This document shows, in pieces, positions 17,548-30,199 of a DNA stretch of 64,000 nt (positions within the stretch are counted from its first letter, which is position 1; the number at the start of each line of letters is the position of its first letter). This DNA comes from Hofstenia miamia (taxonomy: Eukaryota > Xenacoelomorpha > Acoela). The notes under the pieces were generated by a model. That model was not told the DNA's origin. It did not search any database and saw nothing but the letters and a program-made list of their open reading frames with translations. A program made the position numbers and the translations under genes. The stretch covers positions 288,964 to 352,963 of the forward strand of contig SCFE01000040.1 in NCBI GenBank assembly GCA_004352715.1, read 5' to 3'.

Positions 17548-17832
17548 ATCCAAGAATGCCCAATCAAATAATATATCATCTTATAAACTACATATATTAC
17601 ACAGGTATATCAAAAAAGTATTTTTTTGTTGCAATTTCTTCAAATTTTCAGAAGTTAATTTGGATACAAAAAAATTGACTCACACATAATTTAAAGAATT
17701 TCTATCATCTACTTTAGAAGATACAAGCAATTTAATTAATTGATAACTACTAGTTACAAATTCAAACTATTTTTGAGTTTTGTTAAGCAGAAATTTTTTA
17801 AAAATCTAATCATTATTAACCAATGGACTAAC

Positions 17833-19200
17833 TCATTTTGAAGACCAAATATAATCACACAGCATCTCTTTTGTCCAAGATGTGTCAAAGCACTGCTCAA
17901 AACTTATCATTTGTTGATGCATTCCTTCACCATGCTCTTCAGAAAAAGAGCCAATATATTTTGAAAATTGTTCTTGATGCTTAAAAAGCAAATGCATCTT
18001 TATTGTAATTTGCTGCACACCAAGATTTTTGAAAGAATGTATCAAATGATTTATTCTTTCTTTCCAGTTAAAACAGACATTTTGACTTAAAGCACCTGAA
18101 ACAACAGAATGGAAGGAATCCCAAACCTCTTGCTGTAGTGGATCCATGTGAAAGTGGAATTGTTCATCATTAAAGTGACTTCTGATTTCTGGTTTTGCAT
18201 TGCTTTTTGGGAATATCCTTTGCAAATATGAGAAGCATGCATTTTCCTTGTCCAAGTTTTAAATGGAGTACAGGAAATGCTATTTTTCAATAGGAATTAA
18301 TGCTATGCTATTGAATTCATGATGGTTTGGCCATATATGGTCTAGTTGAAAATCAATTTGGCTGTTATGTGAATCAAAGAGACAAAAGAAACATGGATAT
18401 TTGGAATATCATCCCTTTAAACCCATTAGAAAATTGAGCACTTTCAAATTACACATTACTGGCCATTGATGGACTTAATAATTTAGAAGAGATATAATTT
18501 TTTCAACTGATGACCTTTCTTCTTTTATACAAACCCAACAAATTCGAATGCAAGGATATTGGTTGTTTTTTGCGATGATGATTGCTTTAAGAATGATTAA
18601 GTTTGAATAAATAAATAAACACCATTCTTGAGATGAATAAACAATTCCCAAACATTCCATAATCTTAGGTATATTGCTGGCAAACATATAATTTTATTTG
18701 GTTGAGAAAAAGACTGTTAAGGCTGAATGACTCAGACAAGTTTTTTGAGATGTTACTCTTTTCAGGTTTTCTTTCATTCCAGAGTGAGTTCTTAACATCT
18801 TAAGACATTTTTTTAACATGATCTTGCTTAATTTTAGTTCTCTACAGAAATAAAAAAAGTTGTGATCAGCCTTCATTTGCCATAAAACATCATCAGAATG
18901 GTAAAAAATAATATCATCAGTTGAGCTGTCTGGATTTAGAGGATTTTCCTGATCAGGCAGCTGACCAGTCAAAGTATCAACTCTTGGAATTTTGCAATTA
19001 GTACAGTTGAAATACATTTTTATTGAAATGCATTTTGGCAATTGAACAAAAGTAGCATTCTCTGAAGCTGTGACTTGTGCATTCTGTCCAAATAGCTGCT
19101 TAATTAAATTTGAAATAACTTCTAGATTTTTGATAAAAACTCCTTTGACAAGTAGAACAAATAAATGATGTGGCAAAATTTCTCTCACACTCTGTAACTG
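17833..19200 (-). pseudogene. Decayed transposon-derived gene of a widespread invertebrate repeat family
   Basis: Minus-strand pieces in order: ELKLSKIMLKKCLKMLRTHS (about 18850-18770), NIPKIMECLGIVYSSQEWCL (about 18680-18615), WPVMCNLKVLNFLMGL then YSKYPCFFCLFDSH (about 18460-18370), and the C-terminus GSFSEEHGEGMHQQ...DYIWSSK (18000-17833). I recall many arthropod and cnidarian proteins with this order of motifs (RDLxLSKxxAELLxSRLxEW, WRLFIDSSxxSLKAVLLHN, YTKYPCFxCxWDSR, SDEHGERFHQ...DYCWxLKR), regarded as mobile-element derived. Stops and frameshifts break it into at least four pieces. I cannot name its superfamily. Confidence 0.65.
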
Positions 19201-20074
19201 ATGTTTTAAAGAAATCCTAAATACCTTTTTTTTGAATGCAGTGCTAAATTTGCATTTTTTACCTTGGATAAACCAAGCACAAACAAAACAAAAGAATCAG
19301 GATTTGCTTTATGCTTACAAGACAACATAAAATGAAATAATAAACTACAGCATCTGTGCATTTACATCTTATACTTTGCTTGCCTTTAGAACAATAAAGC
19401 ACAAACTACATTACTCACTATGTGACTGAAGAATAGTAGTACCATGCATCACAGGAAAATAAAAACATTGTCTGATAGTGGCTAATATATAATTAAAATG
19501 ATTATTTTTTGTGTTGAAGATAGGTTGTTCATTTATTCATGCCTACAATGAATATTATAAATGCTTCCTTATTTATTTTTTTGAATAATACATTAATTCT
19601 TTTAATGTCAATATATTTTTTTATGGATGATAAATTTTTAAAAAAACTTGGCAAAGTGCTTAGTTTGATTAGTACTACACAATGTTAAAATTTAAAAAAA
19701 ATTGAAAATTTTGAGATACTAGTGTTATCATTGAATAGTGAAGGATAAGCCATATTTGGCAAAGCAAATTCCAAAATATTTCAATTGTAATGACATAACT
19801 CTTTTATTAAAGTCCATGTATGTCTTATCAAGCCTTTTCACAGCAAAACCATTCTTGATTTTTATTATAAGCTGCTTAAAATGAAGGTACTGTTTCTGTA
19901 GAAATTCTAAGAATGTGAAAAAGTTTGAGTTTGATTGTAGACCCTAAGAAATGACATAGTGCCAATCATCCAAGTGATTTGTTGTTTGCAAAACTTCATT
20001 AGAAACACACCCCATCCCTGGCAAGAATTGCTCCAGCCAAGTTCATCTAATTGTATCATTAATAAAATGATTAT
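19201..20074. other. Intergenic, nothing recognised
   Basis: AT-rich; could include the eroded 5' part of the preceding pseudogene, but no motif is readable. Confidence 0.4.
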
Positions 20075-20476
20075 TTGGAAAGTTCCATTCTTTCTGACTA
20101 TGTAAACAAAGAATCAATAATTTCACCCACATTCATCACGATATATTCCAGTCTGATTCAAATGTACAAGTGTGTGAAAGGAAATTGTAATGGTGACAAA
20201 TATCTCAGCTATAACAAAAGAGCAAATAAATGCATTAATAATTATCAAATTAAAAATAAATATTGGAAAGACTTGTTTACAACCAACACCAGTAGACTCT
20301 GGAACAAACTAGATTCTAATATATGTAATGCACCTAACTTAAAAATATTTAAAAAATTATTTAAACAAAACCTGCTTGCCAACCAATTCAAATTAGGATA
20401 TTCAAACAAACTGAATATATGGTGAAATTATTAGAATATGTCATTTTTGTTTCCTACTTTTAACTGATTATTTTTT
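20075..20476 (+). pseudogene. LINE ORF2 C-terminus and 3' UTR
   Basis: The 116-aa frame ends with KYWKDLFTTNTSRLWNKLDS followed by NLKIFKKLFKQNLLANQF, the SRLWNxLPxxIxxAxxLxxFKxxL pattern at the end of LINE ORF2 proteins. RT motifs are absent, so it is 5'-truncated. It stops at a single n (20477). The final 100 bases are repeated at 20946-21048. Confidence 0.65.
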
Positions 20477-20945
20477 NGTAAATATAGAGCTTACTTCAAT
20501 TGAAGGTTATTTTTAAATAAGAAAACCATAAGTTGATTTTCACAATGTTTCTACAGTAATATGTCTTTATGGGTCTTTCTATATTAGCAAAATGCTTAAT
20601 GCTGACAAGAACATTGAGTTTGCATAGAAATGGTAGAGCATGCATTTCTCAAGTAACTTTATATATAAGGAAATATAATAATTTCAAACAAATGGTTATA
20701 ATTGTAATACACAGCTTTTATACTAATTAATTTCGTCATACGAAAATTACTAATATTTAAGAATAATATTAATGATTGATTTTTCACCATGTGCATCATT
20801 CTATGATTCAGAAAAGTCTCCAACGGATCTACTATTGTGAATTTATAAAATCATACCTTTCATAAAATTGAGTTAGCGTTACAGATAGGACCTATGATTA
20901 ATATAATTATTATTTTCAAAATTTCATCAATGTAGAATAGTGTAC

Positions 20946-21180
20946 TGCTTGCCATCCAATTCAAATTAAGATATTCGAACAAGCTGAATATATGGCGAAA
21001 TTATTAGAATATGTCATTTTTGTTTCCTACTTTTAACTGATTATTTTTTGTTGTTTATTTTAATTATTGTTTTAGCTTTGTTTATTTTATTTGTACATAT
21101 CTGTATATATTAGATTTGTAAATATGTTTGTGTATATTATGTAGACTATTTGTATATATATATATATATATATATATATT
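20946..21180 (+). repeat. Second copy of the same LINE 3' end
   Basis: CTTGCCATCCAATTC...TTTTAACTGATTATTTTTTG repeats 20371-20476 at about 95% identity, then continues through a longer 3' UTR to a (TA)n tract at 21153-21179. More strongly 5'-truncated than the copy at 20075. Confidence 0.7.
21153..21179. repeat. (TA)n microsatellite
   Basis: About 13 TA units at the end of a LINE 3' UTR copy. Confidence 0.9.
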
Positions 21181-21463
21181 GTAAATAATATTTACAGACT
21201 GTAAGCATAGAGAATGTACAAGGATAAACAGAATAAAAAGCTACTTAAGTTATTAAAGTGATGAAATATTGAATATATGGGAGGATGTTGCTGCAATTTC
21301 ATAGAGCAGTAAAAATGCCAAAGCCATCACTAAAGTAAAATTTGAATTGTTGAATTTTGTCAATACATGGTCATGAGACATAATCTCCCAAGCACTCTAA
21401 TATTACACTTGCAGAAATAAAAATAGCATCTGAGAATTTGAATAACAGGTAAAACTAAGACAG

Positions 21464-21484
21464 CATATATATATATATATATAT
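21464..21484. repeat. (AT)n microsatellite
   Basis: About ten AT units. The 104-codon open frame downstream (21483-21797) contains a perfect 33-bp tandem duplication (around 21707-21775) and no recognisable domain. Confidence 0.85.
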
Positions 21485-21992
21485 GAATTCATTAAATAGT
21501 GCAATGCTACCATTTCTCAGCAATGAAATCATAGCCAGTTCAAATTTCATCATAAAAAAAAATAGGCAAAAAGTTAAATCATACTGGTCAGAAAATCCTG
21601 AAGGAATTGATAGAAGATACTACCTCACATGTTCTTTGTCAAGCAAGTACATATTCAGTGGGAATTACCTTCTGTTGGTAGAAGATGCATATGGCATAAA
21701 GCTGCATGAAGTATTTTGGAATGACTTCAAATGTACAATCATGAAGTATTTTGGAATGACTTCAAATGTACAATCACCCATTATTACAGTTGACTAACTG
21801 GATGAAATTCTCACCAAAACAATTAGTTTTAAAATGATCTGGTAGTACAAGTTCCTCTTCAGATGTTGGTAATGGAGGAAACATTTTTGCTTTAATGTAG
21901 TTAATTGCATCAATGACAAAGTCATTCAATGTTACATGAACAGATTCATGAGGTGCAAGTTGTAAAATCATTTTTGTATAACAACATTATAT

Positions 21993-22023
21993 NNNNNNNN
22001 NNNNNNNNNNNNNNNNNNNNNNN
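21993..22023. other. Assembly gap in a TA-rich tract
   Basis: 31 N flanked on the right by (AT)n. Confidence 0.95.
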
Positions 22024-23049
22024 ATATATATATATTGTTTACAAATTATGGGGGCACTTTGTGGATATAATTATAGAGATTTTTTTAAGAATTTAAAAAA
22101 TTTTTTATAAATATTTAATTGTTTTACAAATAAAATTAATATAATATTAAACTTTGAGCATATTTATATCATTATTTGTTAAACATTTCTAAGCAAGCAT
22201 ACATTTAGAATTTTGTAGGGCATGGTGGCTATGAACTTTCCCTCCGTGACCTTGGGCCATACTTCACCCCCCTCTATTTAAGAACTTACTGCAAAGTACC
22301 AAAATTAGTAACATATTTATAAAATTAACATAAATTTTATAATTTTCAAATTCTAAAAAAATTAACTGATTTTGTCACAGCCAAAATGCAAAAATAGGTA
22401 GGGGACCTAGGTAGTTTTCTTTACAACTGCCCATTACATTTTTATAACTCCCAATTTTGGCCACAACTATCTCTTAGAATATGCCTTGGACTAGCAAGTT
22501 ACTAGTAACTAACTTGAGGTTACTGTGCCAGGTTATTGGGGATTAGCAATAACTATTGGGGATTAGCAATAACACCTCTTTTAAAGTGAATGTTGAGCTC
22601 ACATACCAATGCTACAAAATAGTGGCAGCTAATTTAAAACCACACAAAACAATAGTGCATTGTGTCTTCACTTTTGCAGTCATATTTGTACAAAAAATGA
22701 GCTAACTAGACACATTTTTGAAAGAAAAATCTCCTGATAATTATGTAGGACATTAGAGTATTTTATTAGGATACTGTGATTACTAGTATATTACTGGCAA
22801 GTTACTAGTAAGTTACTAGTGAACAGTTTCTAGATTACCATGATTTTCTGATCCCATTAATCATGATTAAAATTCAGGGTTGAGAGACACTTTGTTGAGA
22901 AAATATAATTATAAGAGGCCCTATGTAGCATTCCATATACAAATCCATAAAATTGATATTATTAGTTAAAAATATGATTCTATATGCTTTATTTATTGTA
23001 GAAAAAAATTGATACTGCTCAGTTGAATACTTTGTAAACAAAAGCAAAT
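22024..23049. other. Intergenic with small local repeats
   Basis: No coding frame. It contains a tandem 20-mer ATTGGGGATTAGCAATAACT (near 22538-22575) and several TTACTAGTAACTTACTAG-type units (22495-22515 and 22775-22825). Confidence 0.5.
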
Positions 23050-23317
23050 AGGTGCTCTGTATATGGGAATCTTAGGCTCAGAGGTTCTTTGTTGAGCTCC
23101 TTCAAGAAATGCCTACACAAAGTGCTTCTTATATATATATATATNNNNNNNNNNNNNNNNNNNNNNNNNNNNNNNNNNNNNNNNNNNNNNNNNNNNNNNN
23201 NNNNNNNNNNNNNNNNNNNNNNNNNNNNNNNNNTAGGTGCTCTGTATATGGGAATCTTAGGCTCAGAGGTTCTTTGTTGAGCTCCTTCAAGAAATGCCTA
23301 CACAAAGTGCTTCTTAT
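23050..23317. repeat. 84-bp direct duplication flanking a gap
   Basis: TAGGTGCTCTGTATATGGGA through AAGTGCTTCTTAT occurs at 23050-23132 and 23234-23317, each followed by (TA)n, with 89 N (23145-23233) between. Probably a tandem repeat that the assembler could not cross, or the same locus placed twice. Confidence 0.8.
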
Positions 23318-23319
23318 AA

Positions 23320-23320
<1 letters not shown>

Positions 23321-23351
<31 letters not shown>
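23321..23351. repeat. (TA)n microsatellite
   Basis: About 15 TA units after the second copy of the 84-bp duplication. Confidence 0.9.
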
Positions 23352-23353
<2 letters not shown>

Positions 23354-24830
23354 TATTTGCTATCTGCATGAATGTGTTTCTACATGTAAATCTTTAAGAT
23401 GTTGTGGGATAATTCCTTTTGTTAAAAAATGCATCAATATCTAACACTTAAGTTTGAAGGAGTATAAAATAAAAAAATGACATATAAATTCCAAATCCAA
23501 TAAAACAAACCATTTGCATTGTACTGCAGTCAATAGCAGCTGCCTTTTGCAATGGATTATCATACATTGACTCTGTTTTTGCATTCTTGGCAATTTTTGC
23601 CTTAAAAATATCATGCTCTTCACATGAATGTGGCTGGTCATCTTTATCAGGCCTCTACATTATGCTGTTGTTCAAATTGGTAATGGCTTTAACATGACTT
23701 TTGGTACACTTTCAATACTTGGAAATATTTGATTTTCTGTTTAAAAAATCTATTTTTATCAATTATTAAAATGTTGTTCCCTCTGATTTCTCAACAGAAA
23801 TATTTGAGTTCATTTTGCTAATGAATGAAAGTTATGCTGAAATATTTTTATTGGCTGATGTGATTTCTAACTATATTCATTTTTAATGTATTTTCATTTC
23901 AAAGTATTTGATATGATTTCCATTCAAATTGATTGCAAGAGCAATTTCAACAAAATTTTCAACAAAAGAATTTCCCAATTTGTTAACAATTGATTGACAG
24001 ATGAACAAATTGGAGTGCCAGTCAAACTCTCTACTCCATTCTGTTGAAGTGCACAGGTGAATCAATGCTTGGAGATGCACTCCAGTCATGAAACTTGTGT
24101 GCTTACCAAGGTGTTCATCCAATTTCAGCTGGTGATTGTGATGTGCTACAGAACTGTCACTTGTTGTTTTCTTGCTGTATTTGGTTTTGTTCTTCATCTT
24201 TGGTGCAAGCTAGCTGGGATAGTTGTTTCCCCTGGCCATGAATTGACTTCACTACCAACCAATACATAAATTTACCTCTTATGTAATTTTACACTGCAAT
24301 TCTGTACTCTGAAGCTGTCACCAAGCTTCAATGTTATTTTTACTCATTCTTGGTTGTTACTTTGTTGTTGTCTCATTCTTCTAGAATTTGGATTTATTAC
24401 CATACCCTACACCATGCTGCTTACTGGAAATAGTTTTGTTTTTCAAACTCAGTTGGAGTTTTCTCAATTTTTTGGAATTGTTTTTCTGAATTTTTCATAT
24501 AGTTTTTCTCATTCTTGATGGATTTCACCAGTTTTTCTTGTAGTGGGGCTCCCTCTCAGGGTTTCCCCTGTGTAAGTGATTGCAGCATGAACAATGCCCC
24601 TCACACCAATGGAATTAATTCATTAGTTGACTTATCTTCTAATCACATTACTCAGTCACCACCCATGACTTTTCATCTTTTGCCTTTGGATCCCTTTTGT
24701 CTCTGTCCTTTGTTGCCACCATCCCCACCAACCAACCAACTGAGGTCAAGCAACTTAGAGCAGCCCTTGCACAGCAAACTGATCAATGCCTTGCCTGTGA
24801 ACAACACATCAACTCATTGCAGGTTGAGTT

Positions 24831-26178
24831 GTGACAGCAAGCCACCAAACCTATCAGAGAGACAGGCGCCTACTTGATTCTATCACTGCATTGGAAATTC
24901 AAGTCCATAGTTGGGTGACACCTCTGCCTGCATTTCCACTGCCTCAGAACACTCCTCCTTGTTCTGTGCTCTCTCTGCCTAGACATTCTGAATGTGTAAT
25001 TCATGATGTCCTAAGAGAAGCTTTGGATGCTTTTTCTGAGCATCTTTCTGATCATGTCTCACAGATGGTTTTGGCACACCTCCCCTGTGCCCCTTTGTAT
25101 CTACAGCTACTCCATTGACACCACAATTTGTCACTCCAGCCACCTCATTTATGACTGGAGGTCCAACCTTTATGCAATCTGCTCTTACCCATGTCTCTAC
25201 TTTGGCTACTGTCACTACTCTGAGTCAATACATCCCAAGTGTGACCATTTTGTCTCCAGCACCAGTCAAAACCTGTGTCGCCCCCACAGTCTCAACTTCA
25301 ACTGAATGCTCCTACTGTGTCTGCAACAATGAGTGGGCCATGTTTCATTCAATTGATTTTGCCTATGACTGCTGTTGGGAAAAAAACCACCAATTTGTTT
25401 AATCAGCACTCTGTGCTACCCAAATTTACTGAAAAAATCAACAAAATATCTCAGTCTTTTGAGGAATTGTTTTTCCTTTTCAAACTGACAATGAGGCATT
25501 ATCATGCCACTCAAGATGCTGCTGTAGCACAGTTTCCCACATACTTACAAGGTCTTGCATATACTCAATATATGATGCTAGACAGAGATGTTAAAATGAA
25601 CTGTCAACTACTAATCAGTTACTTCAAGGACCACTACAAAGCTTCTCACATAAAGCATCAGTATAAAATGCTGCTCTGTGATCTCTCTTTTAAGAAGGGT
25701 GATGATGTCCATACTTACATTATACAAGTAGAAAGACTGTTCTGCTTGAGTAAGCTAATGCTCAAATACTCAAAGCACAATCTTTTCTCATACATTTGTT
25801 GAGGCTTTCCACTCAATATCCACAGCAGTCTCAAATTGAAGTGTGACCCTGAAGATGAGCTTAACCTGATCATCCAAAAAGCCATCACCATTGTCTATAT
25901 GCTTCACAACACCACTTGCATCAACAAAGATGCTGGAGAAATCTGAATGGGTCACCTGACACAGAAACCTCCTGCCTTACTGAGTGCCACTGCTCCAAAG
26001 CAAAAACAAACTTGAGCAAACTTGTTGCTACAACTGTGGTCAAAAGGGCCACACTAAACTTCAATGCCATGTTGTGATTTGCCTAGTTGCCAATGGTGAT
26101 GGCTTTGTCATTAATGAACCAGAGACTAAAGAGTGTTCTCCCAATCTGCCTGTTGATTCAGTCAGTCTGTTAAACTAG
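24831..26178 (+). pseudogene. Ty3/Gypsy gag relic with zinc knuckle
   Basis: A proline/threonine-rich N-terminal part leads to a capsid-like stretch in the frame 25275-25802 (FEELFFLFKLTMRHYHAT, then LISYFKDHYKASHIKHQYK and YIIQVERLF), followed by stops and then CYNCGQKGHTKLQC at 26026-26067, a complete CX2CX4HX4C knuckle. A diverged relative of the same gag lies on the minus strand at 35340-37230. Confidence 0.7.
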
Positions 26179-26182
26179 CTGA

Positions 26183-26812
26183 GTGGCACCTCCTATAAAA
26201 CATGTGCATGATGTTTTGGTTATCACCTCACTACTGTGTACTAATGTTATCCCTGTGGATATAAATGGAACTTTAGTTAATGTCACTATTAACACTGGAG
26301 CCTTGGCCTCTATTATCAGTGATACTTGTTTTACTGAGCTGTGTTTGTCAAGGGAAGAATTACTCCTGTCCATGGCCTGCCTATTGGATACTTCAGGAAA
26401 AACAATATCATTGAAGGGTCATGTACTGAACCTAGAATTGCGTATTCACCAAGAGTTGTTCTCTGTGAACTTACTTGTCATCTATACTTGTGACCAACTG
26501 CTGCCATACAATATAATCTTGTGCCATGACTTCCTTGAGCAGAATTCCTGTGTTATCAACTATGGGAGCAACACAATCTCCATCTGTGAAAGCAAGCACA
26601 GGCAGGAACTCACCACCATTCCCAAACAAGAAATTTTGCTAAAATGTTCAGAACTAGTAATCATTGAGCCACAGCACTGGCAAAATGTTGTAGTCACTAC
26701 TGACTCTCAGTATGTAGGTGATGTTATGATCTCTCAAAGTGCTTTGCTGGAGTTAACTTGTCTCCTGATCTTTGCCACATCTCAGATGGCAAGATATACA
26801 TCACTGTGTTAA
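26183..26812 (+). pseudogene. Ty3/Gypsy aspartic protease relic, catalytic Asp lost
   Basis: The 209-codon frame has the retropepsin pattern: VNVTINTGALASII (active-site triad DTG reads NTG; the AAC codon is at 26291-26293), followed by an ILCHDFLEQNSCVINY segment equivalent to the conserved ILGxDFL near the end of the fold. The Asp-to-Asn change would abolish proteolysis, yet the frame itself is open throughout. Confidence 0.7.
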
Positions 26813-27125
26813 GCAGTTCCACCTCCTTGGTCTGAATAGATGCTACTAAGTTAATCATTGTTGCACCTCCAGTCTGGCTAGAGTTGAAAGCCACTGCTTA
26901 CTTGCCTATCTTAACTGTGATTCATGATCTTGTGGAACTGAGCAACACTGTCCAGATTCCTCCCATTAGTGAGGGGATGCACCCACATCTCAGTCCTCAG
27001 CAATGTGAATCTCTCTCTCTCATACTTTGACAACATCACAAAGTCTTTAACTTTGGCTTGATTAGCATCAGTCAGGCTACCAGTGAACAACACTCCATCA
27101 AAACTAAACATGATTGCCTGATCCA

Positions 27126-27790
27126 TCTTCCCATTAGAAGAGTTCTGGAAAGCCTCTAAGAGGAATATGAAAGAATTTTAAGTGATCTAATAGAGAGTGG
27201 CATAATACAAGGCAGCAACAGCCCATATGCGGTGCCCACCATCTTCATCAGGCAGGGCAACAAGTACCACCTATGTATCAATTTTAGAAAGTTGAATGAT
27301 GTAACTGTGAAAGATGTATATCCTCTTCTGTGTATTGAAGATCTCCTGTATGATGCTAGTTGATACCAACTCCTTACTTGCATTGATCATTGCAAAGCAT
27401 ATTGGCAGGTGCCCCTGAAGCCTGCTGACATCCCAAAGACCACCTTCATAACCCTGTATGCCTCTTTGAATGGAAGTATATGGCTTTTGAGCTCTGCAAC
27501 ACCCCCATCACATTCCAGCACTACATTACTCATGTGCTTCAGAATGGTGCAAATGTACTAGAGCAAGGAATTATCACATACATGGATGATATTCTCATGG
27601 CTGGCAACACCTTTGCTGAGCACTTGGAAAGGCTTGGTAGAACTCTCAGTATCTTGTACAATTCTTGCCACCACATCAATGGGAATAAGTGTGCTCTCCT
27701 TCAGCATCATGTCACCTTCCTTGGAACGGTTATATAGCCTTGTCACATCTCTATCAAGAACAATGCAAAAGATCACCTAGAACAAATTGA
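27126..27790 (+). pseudogene. Ty3/Gypsy reverse transcriptase relic
   Basis: Readable RT blocks in order: LIESGIIQGSNSPYAVPTIF, CINFRKLNDVTVKDVYPL, CIDHCKAYWQVPL, then after frameshifts YMDDILMAGNTFAEHLERL with the active site at 27579-27590 and CALLQHHVTFLGTVI. A stop follows DAS near 27363 and the frame changes near 27475. Confidence 0.8.
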
Positions 27791-27824
27791 GACTCTACAG
27801 TCCTGTAAGGATGTCCAACAAATT

Positions 27825-28340
27825 ATGGGCTTTTTGAATTATTATGGCACCTTTATCTCAGAGCTGGTGAATAAAACCAAGCATATTTCTAACTTACTGT
27901 GGCGCAGCATGGAGTTCAAGTGGACATGGGTGGAGCAAGAAGATCTTGACTCTGTCAAGACAGAACTGAGGAAAACCTCTAGCATCAACACACAGACTAC
28001 TCAAAAGAGTTCATCATTGATTGTGATGCCAGCATGGTCACAATCAATGGAGTTCTTAGTCAGGTCATCAAGAGCATTGAGAGCCTGATCCAATATTTCA
28101 GCAGAAAACTCAGGCACACTGAGCAGAACTTTGGTGCCACTAAATCTGAGATGTTAGTGCTAGTGGAAAGCTTAAAGAAAATTCTGCACTAGCTTGGCTC
28201 AAGAAGTTTTCTGGGGACAAATCCAACATAGTCACCCACTGGATAAAGTATTTAAATGATTTTACCTTCTTGATTCAACATCATCCTGGGATACTACACA
28301 TCAATGCAGATTACTGGACTGCTCTCCCCAGTTACAAGCA
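27825..28340 (+). pseudogene. Ty3/Gypsy RNase H region relic
   Basis: GFLNYYGTFISELVNKTKHI (the thumb/connection of Gypsy RT), then in another frame IIDCDASMVTINGVL, SLIQYFSRKLRHTEQNFG and MLVLVESLKKIL, and finally HHPGILHINADYWTALPS, equivalent to the RxGxxNxxADxLSR end of RNase H. Confidence 0.75.
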
Positions 28341-29675
28341 TGACCTCAAAAAACTGCCAGGTGAGAAGACATCCTTCAGATTCATTCCTCTCAATGAGTA
28401 CAAATGCTTTCCCAAAATAAGCACTGATCACCAATCCTGTACAGCAACTACTATCTGCCTGTTAGCATGTACCAAACTAATATCATCTTGATCACCAAGT
28501 TGATGGTGAAATCATTCCACTCACCATAATAGAACAGATGATGCTCTTCCCAGAGAAGTTTTAATGAGAGTAAGAGTTATTATCCTCTTCAGCCATCAAA
28601 TTTTCTCCCAGCACTAAGGGCCTCATTGAGACCATGAACTTACAGAAATTCTCTGGTGCCACAACCTCTCTGATACCTACACCCACTTGGTCTATCACTG
28701 AGGATGAGCACATCCTTACTATTGAGCACCATCCAGAGGAGTTTGCTGAAAAACTCTCCATCACTGATCAAGAGCAACCAAGACAATGATATATTAGGTC
28801 TCATGAAATGGTGCCTTACTGACCATCATGGAGAGTGAAGAAGGGACACAAGAAAGTACCAGCCCACCTCTTGGACAAAATCAATTACATGTCCACCACA
28901 GCTGAGGTCACAAAAGCTATGCAAATGAAGGAGTATAAGGAAACATAGGACATCCTAATTGAAGGCAGAAATCCTGAGCATGTTTACATTGATGGGAAGA
29001 TAACAATTAAGGACATCTTCCAGAAAGGGCAGCCTATATTGACTAAACTACAGACTACAGAAAATTCACAGCAAAATCACAACTTTAGATCCACACCCCC
29101 TCATTTTGTTCCAAGCAGCAGGAGACATGATGTGGATAAATAATGTAGAAACCCTAACATGCTATTATGACATTACCAAGCAGATCAAAATTATCACAAT
29201 GCTACAAGCCAAAATAACTGACCTGAAAGAGATGATGCTCCAACAAGTCAACAAGGATTGTTCACTGTTTATGGACCACACTACTCAGATGGGATCTCTG
29301 TTAGAGGTGTTCACACACTTCTACCCAAATACCTGGATCAGTGTACAAGATGCTCACACTTCTGACACCAACATGCTCATGATGCTCATGATCACTTTAA
29401 AAGGTCTTTGGCTCTATGAACGTTTTTAGAACACTTTTACAAAGGAGGCTCAACAACTTGAGAAGAAACTGCCCTATTAGCTCCTGAGATTGAATTTTTG
29501 TGTCTCTGCAACAAAGCCGTCTTGCAGAGAGAAACCATAATGCAGATTATGAGGCGACCCAGATACGCCAAAGTCATGTCTTGGGATGATGTTCTAGCAG
29601 CTGAAATGGTGGAGGAGACACAAAAGTTATTGTCAGGTCCCACTGTCCAACTCTTACCACAAACTTAACTGTGCA
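28341..29675 (+). pseudogene. Downstream part of the Gypsy body, unassigned
   Basis: Open pieces such as 29106-29429 (107 codons) continue to the polypurine tract, but no integrase zinc finger, DDE core or envelope-like membrane segment is visible. It may be an eroded integrase region or unrelated sequence. Confidence 0.4.
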
Positions 29676-29720
29676 ATGGGGGAGGCGGGTAGAGTCACTC
29701 AGGGCCCCTATTTTGATTAA
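29676..29720 (+). promoter_or_regulatory. Polypurine tract and start of a 3' LTR-like sequence
   Basis: AATGGGGGAGGCGGG directly followed by TAGAGTCACTCAGGGCC. The latter recurs at 31423 inside TGTAGAGTCACTCAGGGCC, which supports an LTR start here with the initial TG changed to GG. Confidence 0.5.
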
Positions 29721-30174
29721 CTTTATTACTTTGATTATCTGTCACTTTAATTTGGTGTTACGTCATAATGACGTAATATACATGCATACTATACATTTAG
29801 TATAAGTATTGTTATAGTATCATGGTACAGAGTTTAATAATGATAACAAACCACTAGTGAGCAGCAGCCAGCAATGTCATAATCTGGTACTGAATTAGGC
29901 ATGTGCCTTTGGATAAATAACAGGATCACATCAGCACAGGATTTATTCTGATATGTGAAATGAGTTGTCATTTTGGGATTTTGACAGATAAGTACAAATG
30001 GCTTTAGTTTTAGAATTATCTTGTCAATAAAAAAAGAATGCACCTATACAAGCAATATTGGTAGATACCAAGTATATGTATAGTGTGTGTACAACAATGG
30101 TATATTTATACATATACCATCACACCCTAAGCACTTTGCTATTTTCAGCAATCCATATTCTTTAGAATTTAATG

Positions 30175-30199
30175 ATATATATATATATATATATATATA
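30175..30199. repeat. (AT)n microsatellite
   Basis: About 12 AT units. Confidence 0.9.

Larger units (their letters stand above)
24515..29690 (+). mobile_element. Decayed Ty3/Gypsy LTR retrotransposon, gag-pol body
   Basis: The order gag with CCHC knuckle, retropepsin, RT with YMDD and RNase H end is the Ty3/Gypsy order. Many stops and frameshifts break all genes. No integrase motif (HHCC or DDE) could be read between 28340 and 29660, so integrase is either lost or unrecognisable. The body ends in a polypurine tract (AATGGGGGAGGCGGG, about 29676-29690) next to TAGAGTCACTCAGGG. A 5' LTR was not found. Confidence 0.8.

Noticed and set aside
21483-21797. 104-codon ORF as a gene
   Set aside because: Contains a recent 33-bp tandem duplication and no recognised domain; kept only as a comment on the microsatellite entry.
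24057-24269. 70-codon plus-strand ORF upstream of the Gypsy gag
   Set aside because: No gag or leader motif, and the opposite strand is equally open.
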